Source: Deinococcus sp. KSM4-11 | GTDB lineage: Bacteria > Deinococcota > Deinococci > Deinococcales > Deinococcaceae | Assembly (NCBI RefSeq): GCF_004801415.1 | Contig: NZ_SSNX01000001.1 | Location: forward strand, 434,001-498,000 | Reading direction: 5' to 3' | DNA length: 64,000 nucleotides | Part shown: positions 36,608-49,758 of the stretch, piece by piece | Numbering within the stretch: position 1 is the first letter of the stretch | How the letters are laid out: each line of letters starts with the position of its first letter | Notes under the pieces: model-generated | Told to the model about the DNA's origin: nothing | What the model saw: the letters and a program-made list of their open reading frames with translations, nothing else | The model's database searches: none | Program-made: the position numbers and the translations under genes

Positions 36608-37765
36608 TCAGTCAGGAGCTTGCCCTGTCCAGAACGCACTGAACGGGTACCATCGAAGCTGCCCGCTGTCGAGCTCGCGTTCGCGCCATACGAACTGATC
36701 GCCTGCACCAGGCGTGGTGGCCAGAATGTCCTCTGGTTGTACGACAGCCGGATTGAGGCGTGTGCTTCGGAGATGGATGACCTCACCGAATCGCGTCAGC
36801 AGCAGGGTGTTGTCCGACCGGGTGATCCTGAGCAGTTCCGTCGCGGCGTTGTACGTGATGACCGTCTGGGCGGCCAGCCGGGCCGTAGAGGGAAGAGCCA
36901 CATCTGCCGTCTGAGGCGGAGTGTCCAGTGCGAGCTGATACTCGACGGTGCCGCCTGTGGCCAGGGAGACGCGGAGTGCATCACGCCCAGTCAGCCACTC
37001 GACATCAAACATCTGCACGTCCTCTGTTCTGGCCTGGAACACCTGCTGCTCCGTTCGGGCGTTGAAAACCACCAGTTCGGCGCCGCTATACCTGAGCGCG
37101 GCCAGGAGTGGCGCTGTACGGTGCCAGCGAACGCTGGCCCACACGTCGGAATTTCGGCCGGTGGGCAGTTGCCAGACCACTAAGCCGTCTCTGGCATGAA
37201 CCACGGCCAGCAGGTTGTACTCGCCCGCAGCGGCGATGAACTCGCCGTCATGGCTCCATGACGTTGCGTACACCGCTAAGCCGAGATCGACATGCCACTG
37301 TTCCACACCGGTCGCCGCGTTGAGGATGAGAAGCGCCTCGGAATGGGAGCCGACCGCGATCCACTCGCTGTCGGGGCTGAAGGCCAGGCCCTGTGTCCAC
37401 TCGCCAAGGTGATGCGACCAGATGATGGCACCAGATGACGCGCGAATCAGCGTGACCCAGCCCTCCTCACCGCTGGAGCACAGCAGTTGACCGTCCGGGC
37501 TCCAAATGACTGTGACAATCGCGTCCTGTTGAATGCGTGCGTGCCAGCGCGTGTGACCCGTTCGCGCGTCAACAATCCTCAAGTGGTGATCCGCCTCAAC
37601 AATGGCAAGCCCAGAGCCGTCAGGGCTGACGCGGTCGAACTCCATGGGTCGTTCACCAGGGAACCCCTGACGGTCTTTCTTTCGCTCCTCTCCCAGCCGA
37701 TCGAAGAGTGTGATGATCATGCACTGGCTTCCACAACCGGCATGTATTCGAGGAGGGTTCGACAT
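36608..37765 (-). CDS. WD40-like beta-propeller protein
   Basis: Up to 385 residues; the start is uncertain because ATG 37765 has no clear ribosome site, and ATG 37720 or ATG 37645 are alternatives. Several blades of about 40 residues are seen, each with a pattern like WSPDGQLLCSSGEEGWVTLI, AFSPDSEWIAVGS and WSHDGEFIAAAGE. There is no signal peptide, so the propeller should be cytoplasmic and act as an interaction scaffold. Its codons are visibly less GC-rich than the EF-G2 and ABC genes on either side, which hints at transfer. Confidence 0.72.
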   Translation of the reverse strand: MSNPPRIHAGCGSQCMIITLFDRLGEERKKDRQGFPGERPMEFDRVSPDGSGLAIVEADHHLRIVDARTGHTRWHARIQQDAIVTVIWSPDGQLLCSSGEEGWVTLIRASSGAIIWSHHLGEWTQGLAFSPDSEWIAVGSHSEALLILNAATGVEQWHVDLGLAVYATSWSHDGEFIAAAGEYNLLAVVHARDGLVVWQLPTGRNSDVWASVRWHRTAPLLAALRYSGAELVVFNARTEQQVFQARTEDVQMFDVEWLTGRDALRVSLATGGTVEYQLALDTPPQTADVALPSTARLAAQTVITYNAATELLRITRSDNTLLLTRFGEVIHLRSTRLNPAVVQPEDILATTPGAGDQFVWRERELDSGQLRWYPFSAFWTGQAPD

Positions 37766-37811
37766 GGGCTCGGAGGGTGCAACGCTGCACTCTCACTTTT
37801 TCCAGCATTCG

Positions 37812-39847
<2,036 letters not shown>

Positions 39848-39851
<4 letters not shown>

Positions 39852-41587
39852 GCGGCCACCTCGTCCTGGGCGGCCTGCTGGGACTGCACGATTTCCTGGT
39901 AGGTGGGGCAGGTCAGCAGGAGGTCGTCGTGTGTTCCCTGGCCGACGGTCCGGCCGTCGTCGAGCACGATGATCTGGTCGAAGTCCACGATGGTCGAGAC
40001 CCGCTGGGCGACCACGATCATGGTGGCGTGCTGCGTCACCGGTTTCAACGCGCGGCGCAACCGGGCGTCGGTGGCGAGGTCGAGGGCCGAGAAGGCGTCG
40101 TCGAACAGGTACACGTCCGGGCGGCGTACCACGGCGCGGGCGATGGCGAGGCGCTGGCGCTGGCCGCCGGAGACGTTCGAGCCGCCCTGCGCGATCTTCG
40201 CGTCCAGGCCGCCGTCCATGGCGGCCACGAAGTCCTCGGCCTGCGCGATCCGCAGGGCGTCCCACAGTTCCTCGTCGGTGGCGTCGGGTTTGCCGTAGCG
40301 GAGGTTGCTGGCGACCGTGCCGGAGAACAGGAAGGGCCGCTGCGGCACGAAGCCCACGTGCGGCCACAGGCTGTCCAGGTCGAGGTCGCGCACGTCCACG
40401 TCACCCAGGCGCACGCTGCCGCCCGTTGCGTCGAACAGGCGTGGAATCAGGTTCAGCAGCGTGGTCTTGCCCGCGCCGGTGCTGCCAATGATGGCGGTCG
40501 TCTGGCCGGGTCTTGCCGTGAAGGACACGTGCTCCAGCACCGGCACCTGCGCGCCCGGATACTGGAACGACACGTCCCGCAGTTCGATATCGGCGGCATG
40601 CAGCGCAGCGGTGACCGGATGTGCGGACGGCACCACCGAGGAGTCCGTGTCCAGCACGGCGCTGATCCGCTCGGCCGACACCGAGGCGCGCGGAATCATC
40701 ATGGACATGAAGGTCGCCATCATGACGGCCATCAGGATCTGCATCAGGTAGGCCATGAACGCGGTGAGTGCGCCGACCTGCATCTCGCCGTTCTGCACGC
40801 GGCCCGCGCCGAACCACAGCACCGCCACCGTGGACACGTTCAGCACGATCATCACGATGGGGAAGACCAGGGCCTGAAGGCGGCCTACCGTCAGGGCCGC
40901 GTCCGTCAGGGTGGCGTTCGTTTCCCCGAAACGGGCGGTCTCGACGTCCTCGCGCACGAAGGCCCGCACCACGCGGATACCGGTGATCTGCTCGCGCAGC
41001 ACGCGGTTCACGGAATCGATGGCGGTCTGCACGATCCGGAACTGCGGCAGCATCTGCCGGATCACCAGGCCCACGCCCAGGATCAGCAGTGGTACGGCCA
41101 CCGTGATCAGCCACGACAGGGCCACGTCCTGCCGCAGCGCCATGATGATCCCGCCGATCATGGAGATCGGGGCGTTGACCATCATCGCCAGCGACATGAA
41201 CATCAGCGTCTGCACCTGCGTGACGTCGTTGGTGGTGCGCGAGATCAGGGTGGGTGCGCCGAACTGCGCCACCTCGCGCGACGAGAAGGTGCCGACCCGG
41301 TGGAAGATTGCGGCCCGCAGGTCACGGCCCAGGCCCATCGACGTTCGGGCGCTGTAGTACACGGCCCATACGGTCGCGCCGATCTGAAGCAGGCTGAACA
41401 GCAGCATCCACCCGCCGGTGTGCAGGATGAAGGCGGTGTCGCCTACGGCCACGCCCTTGTCGATGATCTCGGCGTTCAGGGTGGGTAGATACAGGGCGGC
41501 CAGGGTCGTCGCCAGTTGCAGTGCCAGCACGGCCAGGATGGCTCTGGTGTACGGCCGGGCATACGTCAGGATCAGGCGGATCAGCAT
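39848..41587 (-). CDS. ABC exporter subunit A (degenerate Walker B Asp)
   Basis: 579 residues from ATG 41587 after GGAGGAG. Six membrane helices precede the ATPase domain with Walker A GSTGAGKTT (368-376), signature NVSGGQRQR and Walker B VYLFDDAFSALD, where the usual catalytic Glu is Asp. In heterodimeric exporters such as TM287/288 the degenerate site combines one subunit's non-catalytic Walker B with the other's altered signature, and exactly that pattern is seen here with subunit B. Confidence 0.88.
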
Positions 41588-41814
41588 CGGAACTCCTCCG
41601 GCGGCGCTGAACTCACGGCGCGCCGCTCCACTCCGGCATGATGCGCCCATCTGGCCCGCCCGACCTCCGCCGAATGGCCAGTGGTGCCCGGCCGGGTCAC
41701 GGCGCTACGATTGGGTGAGGAAGAGTGCCGCGCGGGTCACACGGCGCGTCCCTGGGGGCAGGGAAGATCGTCGGGGCTCCGGGACGGCGGGCCAGACGTT
41801 CGCCCGGGGACGTG

Positions 41815-41820
41815 TAGCAT
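41815..41820 (+). promoter_or_regulatory. -10 box, leaderless start of ltaE
   Basis: TAGCAT lies 7 nt before the ATG at 41828. It selects this ATG over earlier in-frame starts. Confidence 0.55.
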
Positions 41821-41827
41821 CGGGCGC

Positions 41828-42841
41828 ATGACCCCTGCCGTGATTGCCGATCTGCGTTCCGATACCGTCACCACGCCCACGCCTGCCATGCGCGAGGCCA
41901 TGGCGCAGGCGGCGGTGGGCGACGACGTGTACGGCGAGGATCCGACCGTCAATGCCCTCCAGGCCGAGGTGGCGCGCCTGACCGGTCATGAGGCGGGGCT
42001 GTTCATGCCGTCCGGCTCGATGACCAACCAGGTGGGGATCGCCGTGCACACGCGCCGGGGCGAGGAGGTCATCTGCGCCGAGGGCAGCCACATCTACGAG
42101 TGGGAGCTGGGCATGATGGCCGCGTTCAGCGGCGTGGTGCCGCGCTTCGTGCCCGCGCCGCTGGGGGTGCCCGCGCCGGAGGACGTCCGCGCGGCCGTGC
42201 GGCATTCGGTGCACCAGTCGCCCACCGGCCTGATCAGCCTGGAGAACACGCACAACAAGGCGGGCGGCACTGTGATCCCGCTGGACGTCCTCGCGCAGAT
42301 CCGCGCTGTGGCCGACGACGAGGGTTTGCCCCTGCACCTCGACGGCGCGCGGGTCTTCAATGCCGCCGCCGCGCTGGGCGTGCCGCTCTCCGAGATCACG
42401 CGGCACTTCCACACGGTCAGCGTGTGCCTGAGCAAGGGGCTGGGCGCGCCGGTGGGCAGCGTGCTCGTCGGCAGCGCCGAGCATATGAAGGAGGCGCACC
42501 GCTACCGCAAGATGCTCGGCGGCGGCATGCGGCAGGCGGGCATTCTCGCGGCGGCGGGCCTGATCGCCCTGCGCGACGGCCCGACCTGGCTGCAGGACGA
42601 CCACAGCCGGGCGCGCACCCTCGCCGAGGCCCTGGTCGGGGCCGGGTATGACGTGAACCTCGCGGCTGTCCAGACGAACATCATCTATGCGACCATCCCG
42701 GACGCCGCTGGGCGCAGCGCCGCGTGGGCCGAGAAGGGCGTGCTCGCCAATGCCCTCGGGCCGGATTCAGTGCGCTTCGTGCTGCACCATCAGATCGACG
42801 ACGACGCGCTGGACGGCGCGATCCGGGTGCTGACCGCCTGA
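41828..42841 (+). CDS. ltaE: Threonine aldolase (low-specificity type)
   Basis: 337 residues of fold-type I PLP enzyme. Family blocks: [80 protein letters not shown] and the PLP lysine K203 in [15 protein letters not shown]. It splits threonine or allo-threonine into glycine and acetaldehyde. It diverges from the ABC exporter operon. Confidence 0.92.
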   Translation: MTPAVIADLRSDTVTTPTPAMREAMAQAAVGDDVYGEDPTVNALQAEVARLTGHEAGLFMPSGSMTNQVGIAVHTRRGEEVICAEGSHIYEWELGMMAAFSGVVPRFVPAPLGVPAPEDVRAAVRHSVHQSPTGLISLENTHNKAGGTVIPLDVLAQIRAVADDEGLPLHLDGARVFNAAAALGVPLSEITRHFHTVSVCLSKGLGAPVGSVLVGSAEHMKEAHRYRKMLGGGMRQAGILAAAGLIALRDGPTWLQDDHSRARTLAEALVGAGYDVNLAAVQTNIIYATIPDAAGRSAAWAEKGVLANALGPDSVRFVLHHQIDDDALDGAIRVLTA

Positions 42842-42890
42842 CCGCCGCCACTCCCCCCAAGGGCGGAGGACGGCTGCGGGCCGCTCAGGG

Positions 42891-42896
42891 TAGGCT
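42891..42896 (+). promoter_or_regulatory. -10 box, leaderless start of the CPBP gene
   Basis: TAGGCT lies exactly 6 nt before the ATG at 42903. Confidence 0.65.
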
Positions 42897-42902
42897 CTGG
42901 GT

Positions 42903-43916
42903 ATGACCTGGCCGGACGCTCCCCTCGTTGCCGCCGACACCCAACCGGGTTCCACCGTCCCGCAGGGTGCGCCGGGCGTCCGGGCCGTCGACGGCAACCG
43001 CGCCGCGCTGACGCTGCTGATCGTGCAGAACGTGGTCGCGGCGCTGGGCGTGGGGCTGGACGTGCCCAGCGGCGGCAAGACCCTGCACGTGGGCCTTCAC
43101 CTGCCGCTCGGGAGTGCGCTGCTGCTGTCGTTCGCCGTGCTGGTGCTGGTGGCCTTCACGGCCTTCCGCCCGGCCATGCGGGCACTCATGCAGGATTCCC
43201 GCTGGCGCACCCCGCCGTCGTGGGGACTGGCGCTGGCGGCCTTCGTGCTCGCGTTCCTGGTGTCGCGGGCCTTTGCGCTGGCGTATGTGAGTTTCTTTCC
43301 GGACTCGATCAGCGCCGTGCCGCAGTTCCTCACGACGGGCTCGGCGCTGGTGCCCATGCTGCTCGCGGCGGGCCTGCTGGTGCCGCTGGCCGAGGAGATC
43401 GCCTTCCGTGGGCTGATGATGCGCGGCCAGGAACGCGCCGCCGGATTTACGGTGGCCGCGCTGGCGACCACCGCCGCCTTCGCGGTCGCGCACGGCGTGC
43501 CCGCCAGTGTGGCGGGCATCCTGCCCTTGGCGTACGTGCTGGCGCGGCTGGTGCAGCACACCGGCAGCCTGTGGAACTCCGTGATCGTGCACGCGCTGAA
43601 CAACACGCTGTCCATCGGTCTGGGCTCGCTCCTGGCCGGACAGAACCTGGGCGATGCCAGCCAGGCTGGCGCGGTGCTCGGCAGCTCCTCGCTGAAACTC
43701 CCGCTGGCCATCGGGGCGCTGCTGTTCGGCGTGGTCGTGCTGGTCGTGCTGCACCTGTGGCTGGTGCCCCGCCGCGATTCCACGGAACGCGTGGCCCCCG
43801 GCCCCTGGCTGAGCGGCGCATACGTGGTGATCGTGCTGTTCGGCGTGGGCACCATGCTCTCCACCTTCCCCGCCGTCACGCACCTCTTCGGCACGTTGCG
43901 CGGAGCGCTGCACTGA
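42903..43916 (+). CDS. CPBP-family intramembrane protease (Abi/CAAX-like)
   Basis: 337 residues with about eight membrane helices. The catalytic motif [16 protein letters not shown], the His in [23 protein letters not shown] and [13 protein letters not shown] are the three CPBP signatures. Relatives cleave prenylated-type peptides or protect against self-made peptides. The next two membrane-protein genes follow closely, so the three may form a unit. Confidence 0.85.
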   Translation: MTWPDAPLVAADTQPGSTVPQGAPGVRAVDGNRAALTLLIVQNVVAALGVGLDVPSGGKTLHVGLHLPLGSALLLSFAVLVLVAFTAFRPAMRALMQDSRWRTPPSWGLALAAFVLAFLVSRAFALAYVSFFPDSISAVPQFLTTGSALVPMLLAAGLLVPLAEEIAFRGLMMRGQERAAGFTVAALATTAAFAVAHGVPASVAGILPLAYVLARLVQHTGSLWNSVIVHALNNTLSIGLGSLLAGQNLGDASQAGAVLGSSSLKLPLAIGALLFGVVVLVVLHLWLVPRRDSTERVAPGPWLSGAYVVIVLFGVGTMLSTFPAVTHLFGTLRGALH

Positions 43917-43917
43917 C

Positions 43918-44325
43918 GTGATGGCCCCACCGGGCATCATCGACCGCCTCAAACGGCTGGCCCGGAGCCTCAAGGCTGACCTGCACGCGCTGTCCATTGC
44001 CGCTCGCGATCCCCGCACTCCATGGGTGGCCAGGATCATGGCGCTGCTGGTGCTCGCCTACGCCCTGAGTCCCATCGACCTGATTCCCGATTTCATTCCG
44101 GTGCTCGGCTACCTGGATGACCTTCTGCTGGTGCCGGCCGGCCTGTGGCTGGCCCTGCGCCTGATCCCGCCGGAGGTGATGGCCGACGCCCGGGCACGGG
44201 CGTCGGCGCACCCGGCCCGATTGCCTCGCAGCACGCTGGGACTGGTCTTCATGCTGCTGGTCTATGCCGCCCTGATCGCGCTGCTGGGCTGGTGGTGGAC
44301 GCACCGCGTGCATCCTGCCGGGTAG
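43918..44325 (+). CDS. YkvA-like DUF1232 membrane protein
   Basis: 135 residues; GTG 43918 or ATG 43921 starts it 1 to 4 nt after the CPBP gene. The DUF1232 core [33 protein letters not shown] is unmistakable, and a C-terminal membrane helix ([19 protein letters not shown]) follows. The family function is unknown. Confidence 0.85.
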   Translation: MMAPPGIIDRLKRLARSLKADLHALSIAARDPRTPWVARIMALLVLAYALSPIDLIPDFIPVLGYLDDLLLVPAGLWLALRLIPPEVMADARARASAHPARLPRSTLGLVFMLLVYAALIALLGWWWTHRVHPAG

Positions 44326-44336
44326 GATGGCCGGGC

Positions 44337-45074
44337 ATGGCCCGCACCCGCATCCGCCCACCCGATCCGCTGCCCATCCTGAACGAACCGGCCGCGCCGC
44401 TGCCCACGCTGCTGCTGACGGGGCCACGGGTGTTCGCGGCGGCGCTGGCCCCCACCACCCCCCGCGCGTGGCGCTACGGGGCGGTCGTCGTGCTCAGCTC
44501 GGTGCTGTCCGGGCTGGCCTACACCCTGGTCGTCCGTCACGCCACGGTGCACGCGGCCACGGTCGCCGAAACGCCGGTTCCGGGGCTTCCCGCGCTGCTG
44601 GTCGATGTCCTGGGCGGCATGTTCCTGGGCCTGCTCACGGCTGTCCTGATGTGGGGACTGGGGTTCCTGGGGGCCGGACGTGCGGCCCGATCCGCCGAGG
44701 TGTACGGCGCGAGTTTTGCCCTGCTGCCGCCCCTGTGGCTGCTGGTGATCCTCTGGACGCTGCTGACCCCGGCCGCCGCGTGGCTGCCCGACGCGGCGGC
44801 GCTCCAGGCCGCCGGATCGAATCTCGGGAATCTCCAGATCGCGGGCCTGCGGACGGCGGCCGGCACCCAGGCGGGCTTCCTGCTGCTGGTCGTGACGCTG
44901 CTGGGCACCGTGGCCCAGTGCGCCCTCGCCTTCCCGGCCCTGCGGGTTCTGACCGGCAAGCCGCTGCGCGCGGCCCTGGGGAGCCTGCTGCCGCTGCTGC
45001 CCGCGCTGCTCGTCCAATTCGTGGGGGTGGCCCCGCTGGCCATCGCCGCGCTGTCCCGGCCCCCCGGCGCCTGA
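44337..45074 (+). CDS. Yip1-like multi-spanning membrane protein
   Basis: 245 residues with five predicted membrane helices. The N-terminal segment with a tryptophan-Arg pair before the first helix (APTTPRAWRYGAVVV) and the helix order resemble the bacterial Yip1/DUF1282 group, but the assignment rests on topology alone. A possible -10, TAGGAT (44323-44328), lies 8 nt before the ATG. The function is unknown. Confidence 0.6.
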   Translation: MARTRIRPPDPLPILNEPAAPLPTLLLTGPRVFAAALAPTTPRAWRYGAVVVLSSVLSGLAYTLVVRHATVHAATVAETPVPGLPALLVDVLGGMFLGLLTAVLMWGLGFLGAGRAARSAEVYGASFALLPPLWLLVILWTLLTPAAAWLPDAAALQAAGSNLGNLQIAGLRTAAGTQAGFLLLVVTLLGTVAQCALAFPALRVLTGKPLRAALGSLLPLLPALLVQFVGVAPLAIAALSRPPGA

Positions 45075-45078
45075 CGGA

Positions 45079-45098
45079 GGTCACGCGCTGCGGTGACC
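45079..45098. terminator. Possible terminator between convergent genes
   Basis: GGTCAC (45079-45084) pairs with GTGACC (45093-45098) around an 8-nt loop between the convergent Yip1-like and DUF456 genes. Confidence 0.4.
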
Positions 45099-45110
45099 CT
45101 CTAAATAGGT

Positions 45111-45629
45111 CTACGACGCGCCCGATCCCAGCACGCTGTGCGCGGGATCCCACAGGCGCCACAATTCGTACACGCCGACCAGGGTGTGCAGCACGACCTT
45201 GGCAGCAATTCCGGCCAGCAGGCCGATCAGGGTGCCCCACGCGGAACGCAGGGAGTCCGGTACTGACTTGCGCACGACCAGCAGTTCCGCCAGGAATGCC
45301 CCCGCGAGCGGTCCCAGGATCAGCCCGAAGGGAATGACCGGCAGCAGCCCTACTATGCCGCCGATCAGCGCGCCCCACATGGCCTGCCGGCTGCCTCCAT
45401 AGCGCCGCGCGCCCCACGCCGACGCGACGTTGTCCACGCTCATGATCAGCACGGTAATCACCGCGAAGGTCAGCAGGAAGGGCACGTCCGGCCACGCTTG
45501 GAAGCCGTCGAGCAGCGTGGCGACCACGGTGCCCAGAAAAATGATCAGCGTGGCGGGCAGGCCGGGCACGAAAGTGCCGATCATGCCGACGATCCACGCG
45601 AGCAGGAAAATCAGGAAGGGAAGGGTCAT
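45111..45629 (-). CDS. DUF456 family membrane protein
   Basis: 172 residues from ATG 45629; earlier in-frame starts would begin inside the tRNA terminator. DUF456 blocks: [53 protein letters not shown] and [17 protein letters not shown], with alternating glycine-rich membrane segments. The function is unknown. Confidence 0.8.
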   Translation of the reverse strand: MTLPFLIFLLAWIVGMIGTFVPGLPATLIIFLGTVVATLLDGFQAWPDVPFLLTFAVITVLIMSVDNVASAWGARRYGGSRQAMWGALIGGIVGLLPVIPFGLILGPLAGAFLAELLVVRKSVPDSLRSAWGTLIGLLAGIAAKVVLHTLVGVYELWRLWDPAHSVLGSGAS

Positions 45630-45675
45630 CTCGGTCTGCGGGTACGCGTTCCGGTGCGCATGGGTTCCGCCGAAC

Positions 45676-45786
<111 letters not shown>

Positions 45787-45965
45787 ATACCTTGAACAAC
45801 GCACTGTCCATATGCTGCTTGGCGTTACATTTCGCGTCCCAGAGGGCCTTTCCTCTGAAGCGCTCAGGAATAGTACCCCTCAATCCCGGAACTGTCAACT
45901 GTGCCTCACGTGCCGGTCTCCGCCGCTCGGGAAGCTGGGTCACGGCCGCTGCCCCGGCGGGCCGC

Positions 45966-45971
45966 TACGCT
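45966..45971 (+). promoter_or_regulatory. -10 box, leaderless start of the IPP isomerase gene
   Basis: TACGCT lies exactly 6 nt before the GTG at 45978. Confidence 0.65.
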
Positions 45972-45977
45972 GGGCAG

Positions 45978-47021
45978 GTGGACGACTCCGACAGCGACAT
46001 CCAGGCCCGCAAGATGCACCACATCGAGGCCTGCCTGCAGCCGCAGAGCCAGTACCAGACGGTCACCACCGGCCTGAGCCGGGTGCCCTGGCCATACCGT
46101 GCACTGCCGGAAGTGAACCTGGACGACATCCGGCTACAGACCTCCTTCCTGGGCCACCCTCTGAGCGCCCCCGTGCTGATCGGCGCGATGACCGGCGGAG
46201 CGCAGCGGGCGGAGACCATCAACCGCCATCTGGCCGTCGCGGCCCAGCGCCTCGGCCTGGGCATGATGCTCGGCTCGCAGCGGGTGATGCTGGAACGCCC
46301 CGAAGTCACGCCGACCTTCCAGATCCGCGACCTCGCGCCGGACATCCTCTTGATCGGGAATCTGGGGGCCGCGCAGTTTGGCCTGGGCTACGGCGTGGCT
46401 GAGGCGATCCGCGCCGTGCGCGAGGTGGGGGGCGACGCCCTGGCCATCCACGCCAATCCACTCCAGGAAGCCATGCAGGTCGGCGGTGACACGCGCTGGC
46501 ACGGCCTGGCCGAACGCCTCGCGGACGTGATTCCCGCGCTGCCCTTCCCGGCCCTCCTCAAGGAGGTTGGGCACGGTCTGGACGTCCGAACCGCCCGTGC
46601 GGCGGCGGCGGCGGGTTTCGCTGCCCTGGACGTGGCCGGAGCGGGCGGAACGAGCTGGGCGCGGGTCGAGCAGCTCGTCCGCCACGGGCAGGTGCGTTCC
46701 GCCGACCTGTGCGAGTTGGGCATACCAACCGCGCAGGCCCTGCAGGACGTGCGCGACGCCGTGCCCGGCGTCCCCCTGGTCGCCTCAGGGGGAATCCGCA
46801 CGGGCCTGGACGCCGTCCGTGCCCTGGCGCTGGGGGCCCAGGTCGTCGCTATTGCCCGGCCGCTGCTGGAGCCTGCGCTGGACAGTGCCGACGCCGTCGA
46901 GGCGTGGCTGGCTGCCTTCATTCATGAGCTGCGCACCGCCCTGTTCGTGGGCGGCTACGCGAGCATCGACGAGCTGCGCCCCGCCCTCGGCTGGCCGCGA
47001 ACCCTGATCTCGCGTTCTTAA
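45978..47021 (+). CDS. fni: Type 2 isopentenyl-diphosphate delta-isomerase (FMN-dependent)
   Basis: 347 residues. Family blocks: ARKMHHIEACL at the N-terminus, APVLIGAMTGGA with the flavin-contacting segment, GMMLGSQRVML, NLGAAQF, IHANPLQEAMQ with substrate residues, LLKEVGHGLD, ALDVAGAGGTSWARVE and VASGGIRTGLDAVRALALGA, which binds the FMN phosphate. It interconverts IPP and DMAPP for carotenoids and quinones; dxs in this window supplies the pathway. The GTG start is set by the leaderless promoter. It ends 4 nt into ruvA on the other strand. Confidence 0.92.
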   Translation: MDDSDSDIQARKMHHIEACLQPQSQYQTVTTGLSRVPWPYRALPEVNLDDIRLQTSFLGHPLSAPVLIGAMTGGAQRAETINRHLAVAAQRLGLGMMLGSQRVMLERPEVTPTFQIRDLAPDILLIGNLGAAQFGLGYGVAEAIRAVREVGGDALAIHANPLQEAMQVGGDTRWHGLAERLADVIPALPFPALLKEVGHGLDVRTARAAAAAGFAALDVAGAGGTSWARVEQLVRHGQVRSADLCELGIPTAQALQDVRDAVPGVPLVASGGIRTGLDAVRALALGAQVVAIARPLLEPALDSADAVEAWLAAFIHELRTALFVGGYASIDELRPALGWPRTLISRS

Positions 47022-47617
47022 CGCAGACGGCCCAGCGCCTTGCGGATCAACGCGTCGGCGGACTGGGCCGGGTCGGCAGCCAGCAGTTCCGCCACGGCAG
47101 CCCGCACCTGCGCCTCGCGGAAGCCCAGGGCGAGCAGGGCGTCCACCGCGTCCCGCCCGGCGGTCGTGGCGACCGGCGCGGCGCGGCCCCCGCTGCCTGT
47201 GGCGGGCGCGGCCAGATGCTCCGGCACCTTGTTCTGCAGCTCCAGCACCAGCCGCTCGGCGGTCTTCTTGCCCACGCCGCTCACGCTGGACAGCAGTTTC
47301 ACGTCGCCGCCCAGCAGGCCCTGCGCCAGCGCCGACACGGGCGTGGCCGACAGCAGCGCGAGCGCCAGCTTGGGGCCCACGCCGCTCACGCCCGTCAGCA
47401 GATCGAAGAGCCGCACGGAATCCTGATCCAGGAAACCGAACAGCAGCTGGGCATCCTCGCGCACCACGAACCGAGTGTTCAGCTCGGCCGGCTGGCCCAC
47501 GACCAGCTTCGCCAGCGTCCCCGCCGGACACTGCACCTCATAGCCGACGCCGCCCGCGACGACCACGGCGCTGTTCTCGCGCACTTCACGCACCACGCCG
47601 GACAGGAAGGCAATCAT
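47018..47617 (-). CDS. ruvA: Holliday junction DNA helicase subunit RuvA
   Basis: 199 residues, standard length. Domain I is an OB fold (MIAFLSGVVREVRENSAVVVAGGVGYEVQ in outline), domain II has two helix-hairpin-helix motifs (LTGVSGVGPKLALALL and LSSVSGVGKKTAERLV), and domain III after an Ala/Gly linker (DAVDALLALGFREAQVRAAV) contacts RuvB. It holds Holliday junctions for RuvB-driven branch migration. ruvB and ruvC are not in the window. Confidence 0.95.
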   Translation of the reverse strand: MIAFLSGVVREVRENSAVVVAGGVGYEVQCPAGTLAKLVVGQPAELNTRFVVREDAQLLFGFLDQDSVRLFDLLTGVSGVGPKLALALLSATPVSALAQGLLGGDVKLLSSVSGVGKKTAERLVLELQNKVPEHLAAPATGSGGRAAPVATTAGRDAVDALLALGFREAQVRAAVAELLAADPAQSADALIRKALGRLR

Positions 47618-47624
47618 GAAGGCG

Positions 47625-47630
47625 ATTCTA
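47625..47630 (-). promoter_or_regulatory. -10 box, leaderless start of ruvA
   Basis: On the minus strand TAGAAT is followed by 7 nt and the ATG at 47617. No RDRM-like palindrome is seen here. Confidence 0.55.
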
Positions 47631-47790
47631 GAGCAGTTCTCCGAATTCTGCGCCCAGAACAGGGGATTTCTGGTCAGTCAATGCTCGTCCGGCACGGCTC
47701 AGGTCGAAGGCCGTGGACGCTCTTCGGTCAACGGTATCAGCCCGGAGCGCCGGAGCGTCCGGCGTTCAGAACCGAGGCTCCTCGCCGCGC

Positions 47791-47796
47791 CATACT
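47791..47796 (+). promoter_or_regulatory. Probable -10 box of the GNAT gene
   Basis: CATACT lies exactly 6 nt before the ATG at 47803; only its first base departs from TANNNT. Confidence 0.5.
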
Positions 47797-47802
47797 GCCC
47801 GC

Positions 47803-48408
47803 ATGCCCACCATCCGCCCTGCCCGCGAGTCCGACCGGGACGCCCTCTACTCTATCTGCCTGGAAACCGGCGACAGTGGCGAGGATGCCACCGGCCTGTA
47901 CGCAGATCCGCTGATCCTGGGGCACGTGTATGCCGGGCCTTACCTGTCGTACGCGCCAGATTTCGCGTTTGTGCTGGAGGACGCTGAGGGTGTGGGTGGT
48001 TACGTGATCGGCACGCCCGACTCGCGCGCCTTCGAGGCCACGCTCGAACGGGAGTGGTGGCCGAAGCTGCGTGCCCAGTACCCAGATCCGGCCGCGATTC
48101 CCCGCGAGTCGCGCACGCCCGATGAGCGGATCATGGCGGTCATCCACGACCACACCCGCAAAACCAGTGACGTGTACGACGCCTACCCCGCCCACCTGCA
48201 TATCGACCTGCTGCCGCGCATGCAGGGGGGCGGCAATGGCCGGGCCCTGATGGAGCGGCTGTTCACGGCCCTGCGGGACGCTGGCGTCCCCGGCGTCCAT
48301 CTGGGGGTGGGGGGGCGCAACACCCGCGCGCAGGGCTTCTACCAGCACCTGGGGTTCCGGGAACTGGAACGGACGAATGGCGGGATCACCCTGGGCTACA
48401 TGCTGTAG
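47803..48408 (+). CDS. GNAT-family N-acetyltransferase
   Basis: 201 residues. The N-terminal strand-helix IRPARESDRDALYSICLETGDSGEDATGLYAD and the later HLHIDLLPRMQGGGNGRALMERL, which carries the acetyl-CoA pyrophosphate-binding Q/RxxGxG/A loop, define the fold, and YQHLGFREL closes it. The first part resembles the acetyltransferase-like domain of bacterial and human OGA-type proteins. The substrate is unknown. Confidence 0.82.
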   Translation: MPTIRPARESDRDALYSICLETGDSGEDATGLYADPLILGHVYAGPYLSYAPDFAFVLEDAEGVGGYVIGTPDSRAFEATLEREWWPKLRAQYPDPAAIPRESRTPDERIMAVIHDHTRKTSDVYDAYPAHLHIDLLPRMQGGGNGRALMERLFTALRDAGVPGVHLGVGGRNTRAQGFYQHLGFRELERTNGGITLGYML

Positions 48409-48414
48409 AGCAGA

Positions 48415-49632
<1,218 letters not shown>

Positions 49633-49636
49633 ACTA

Positions 49637-49648
49637 ACTTTATAAAGT
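49637..49648. promoter_or_regulatory. Palindromic operator candidate on the MFS promoter
   Basis: ACTTTATAAAGT is a perfect 12-bp palindrome covering the -10 box of the MFS gene. Its AT-rich make-up stands out in this GC-rich DNA. Confidence 0.45.
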
Positions 49649-49667
49649 CAAGCGGAACGGGTCTCAA
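49639..49667 (-). promoter_or_regulatory. Promoter of the MFS gene, leaderless
   Basis: On the minus strand TTGAGA (49667-49662), a 17-nt spacer and TATAAA (49644-49639) are followed by 6 nt and the GTG at 49632. This is the best sigma70-type promoter in the window. Confidence 0.75.
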
Positions 49668-49695
49668 AGCACAACTGTGGCAGGATCCCCGGCGC

Positions 49696-49701
49696 TACAC
49701 T
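49696..49701 (+). promoter_or_regulatory. -10 box of the metG leader transcript
   Basis: TACACT lies exactly 6 nt before the ATG of the leader peptide at 49708. Confidence 0.55.
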
Positions 49702-49707
49702 GGCGTC

Positions 49708-49758
49708 ATGCTCCGCCCGGCCTCCTCCATGAGCATGCGAATGCCCCGGCGGGCCTGA
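49708..49758 (+). CDS. Met-rich leader peptide upstream of metG (predicted)
   Basis: A 16-codon [19 protein letters not shown], has Met at positions 1, 8, 10 and 12 and stands at the leaderless distance from a -10 box, 283 nt before metG. It is followed by two mutually exclusive hairpins. This is the usual build of an amino-acid-sensing leader: the Met codons would report methionyl-tRNA supply, and the AUG start would report initiator charging. No such leader for metG is known to me in Deinococcus. The ORF is short and could be chance, so the call rests on the coincidence of codon content, promoter spacing and structure. Confidence 0.45.
   Translation: MLRPASSMSMRMPRRA

Noticed and set aside
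39852..40367. N-terminal extension of ABC subunit B by about 170 codons
   Set aside because: The extension lies antisense-like within subunit A in another frame and is Arg/Pro-rich; the true start is the ATGA overlap at 39851.
47618..47640. RDRM-like operator at ruvA
   Set aside because: Only the TAGAAT -10 is present; there is no 17-bp palindrome of the dinB kind.
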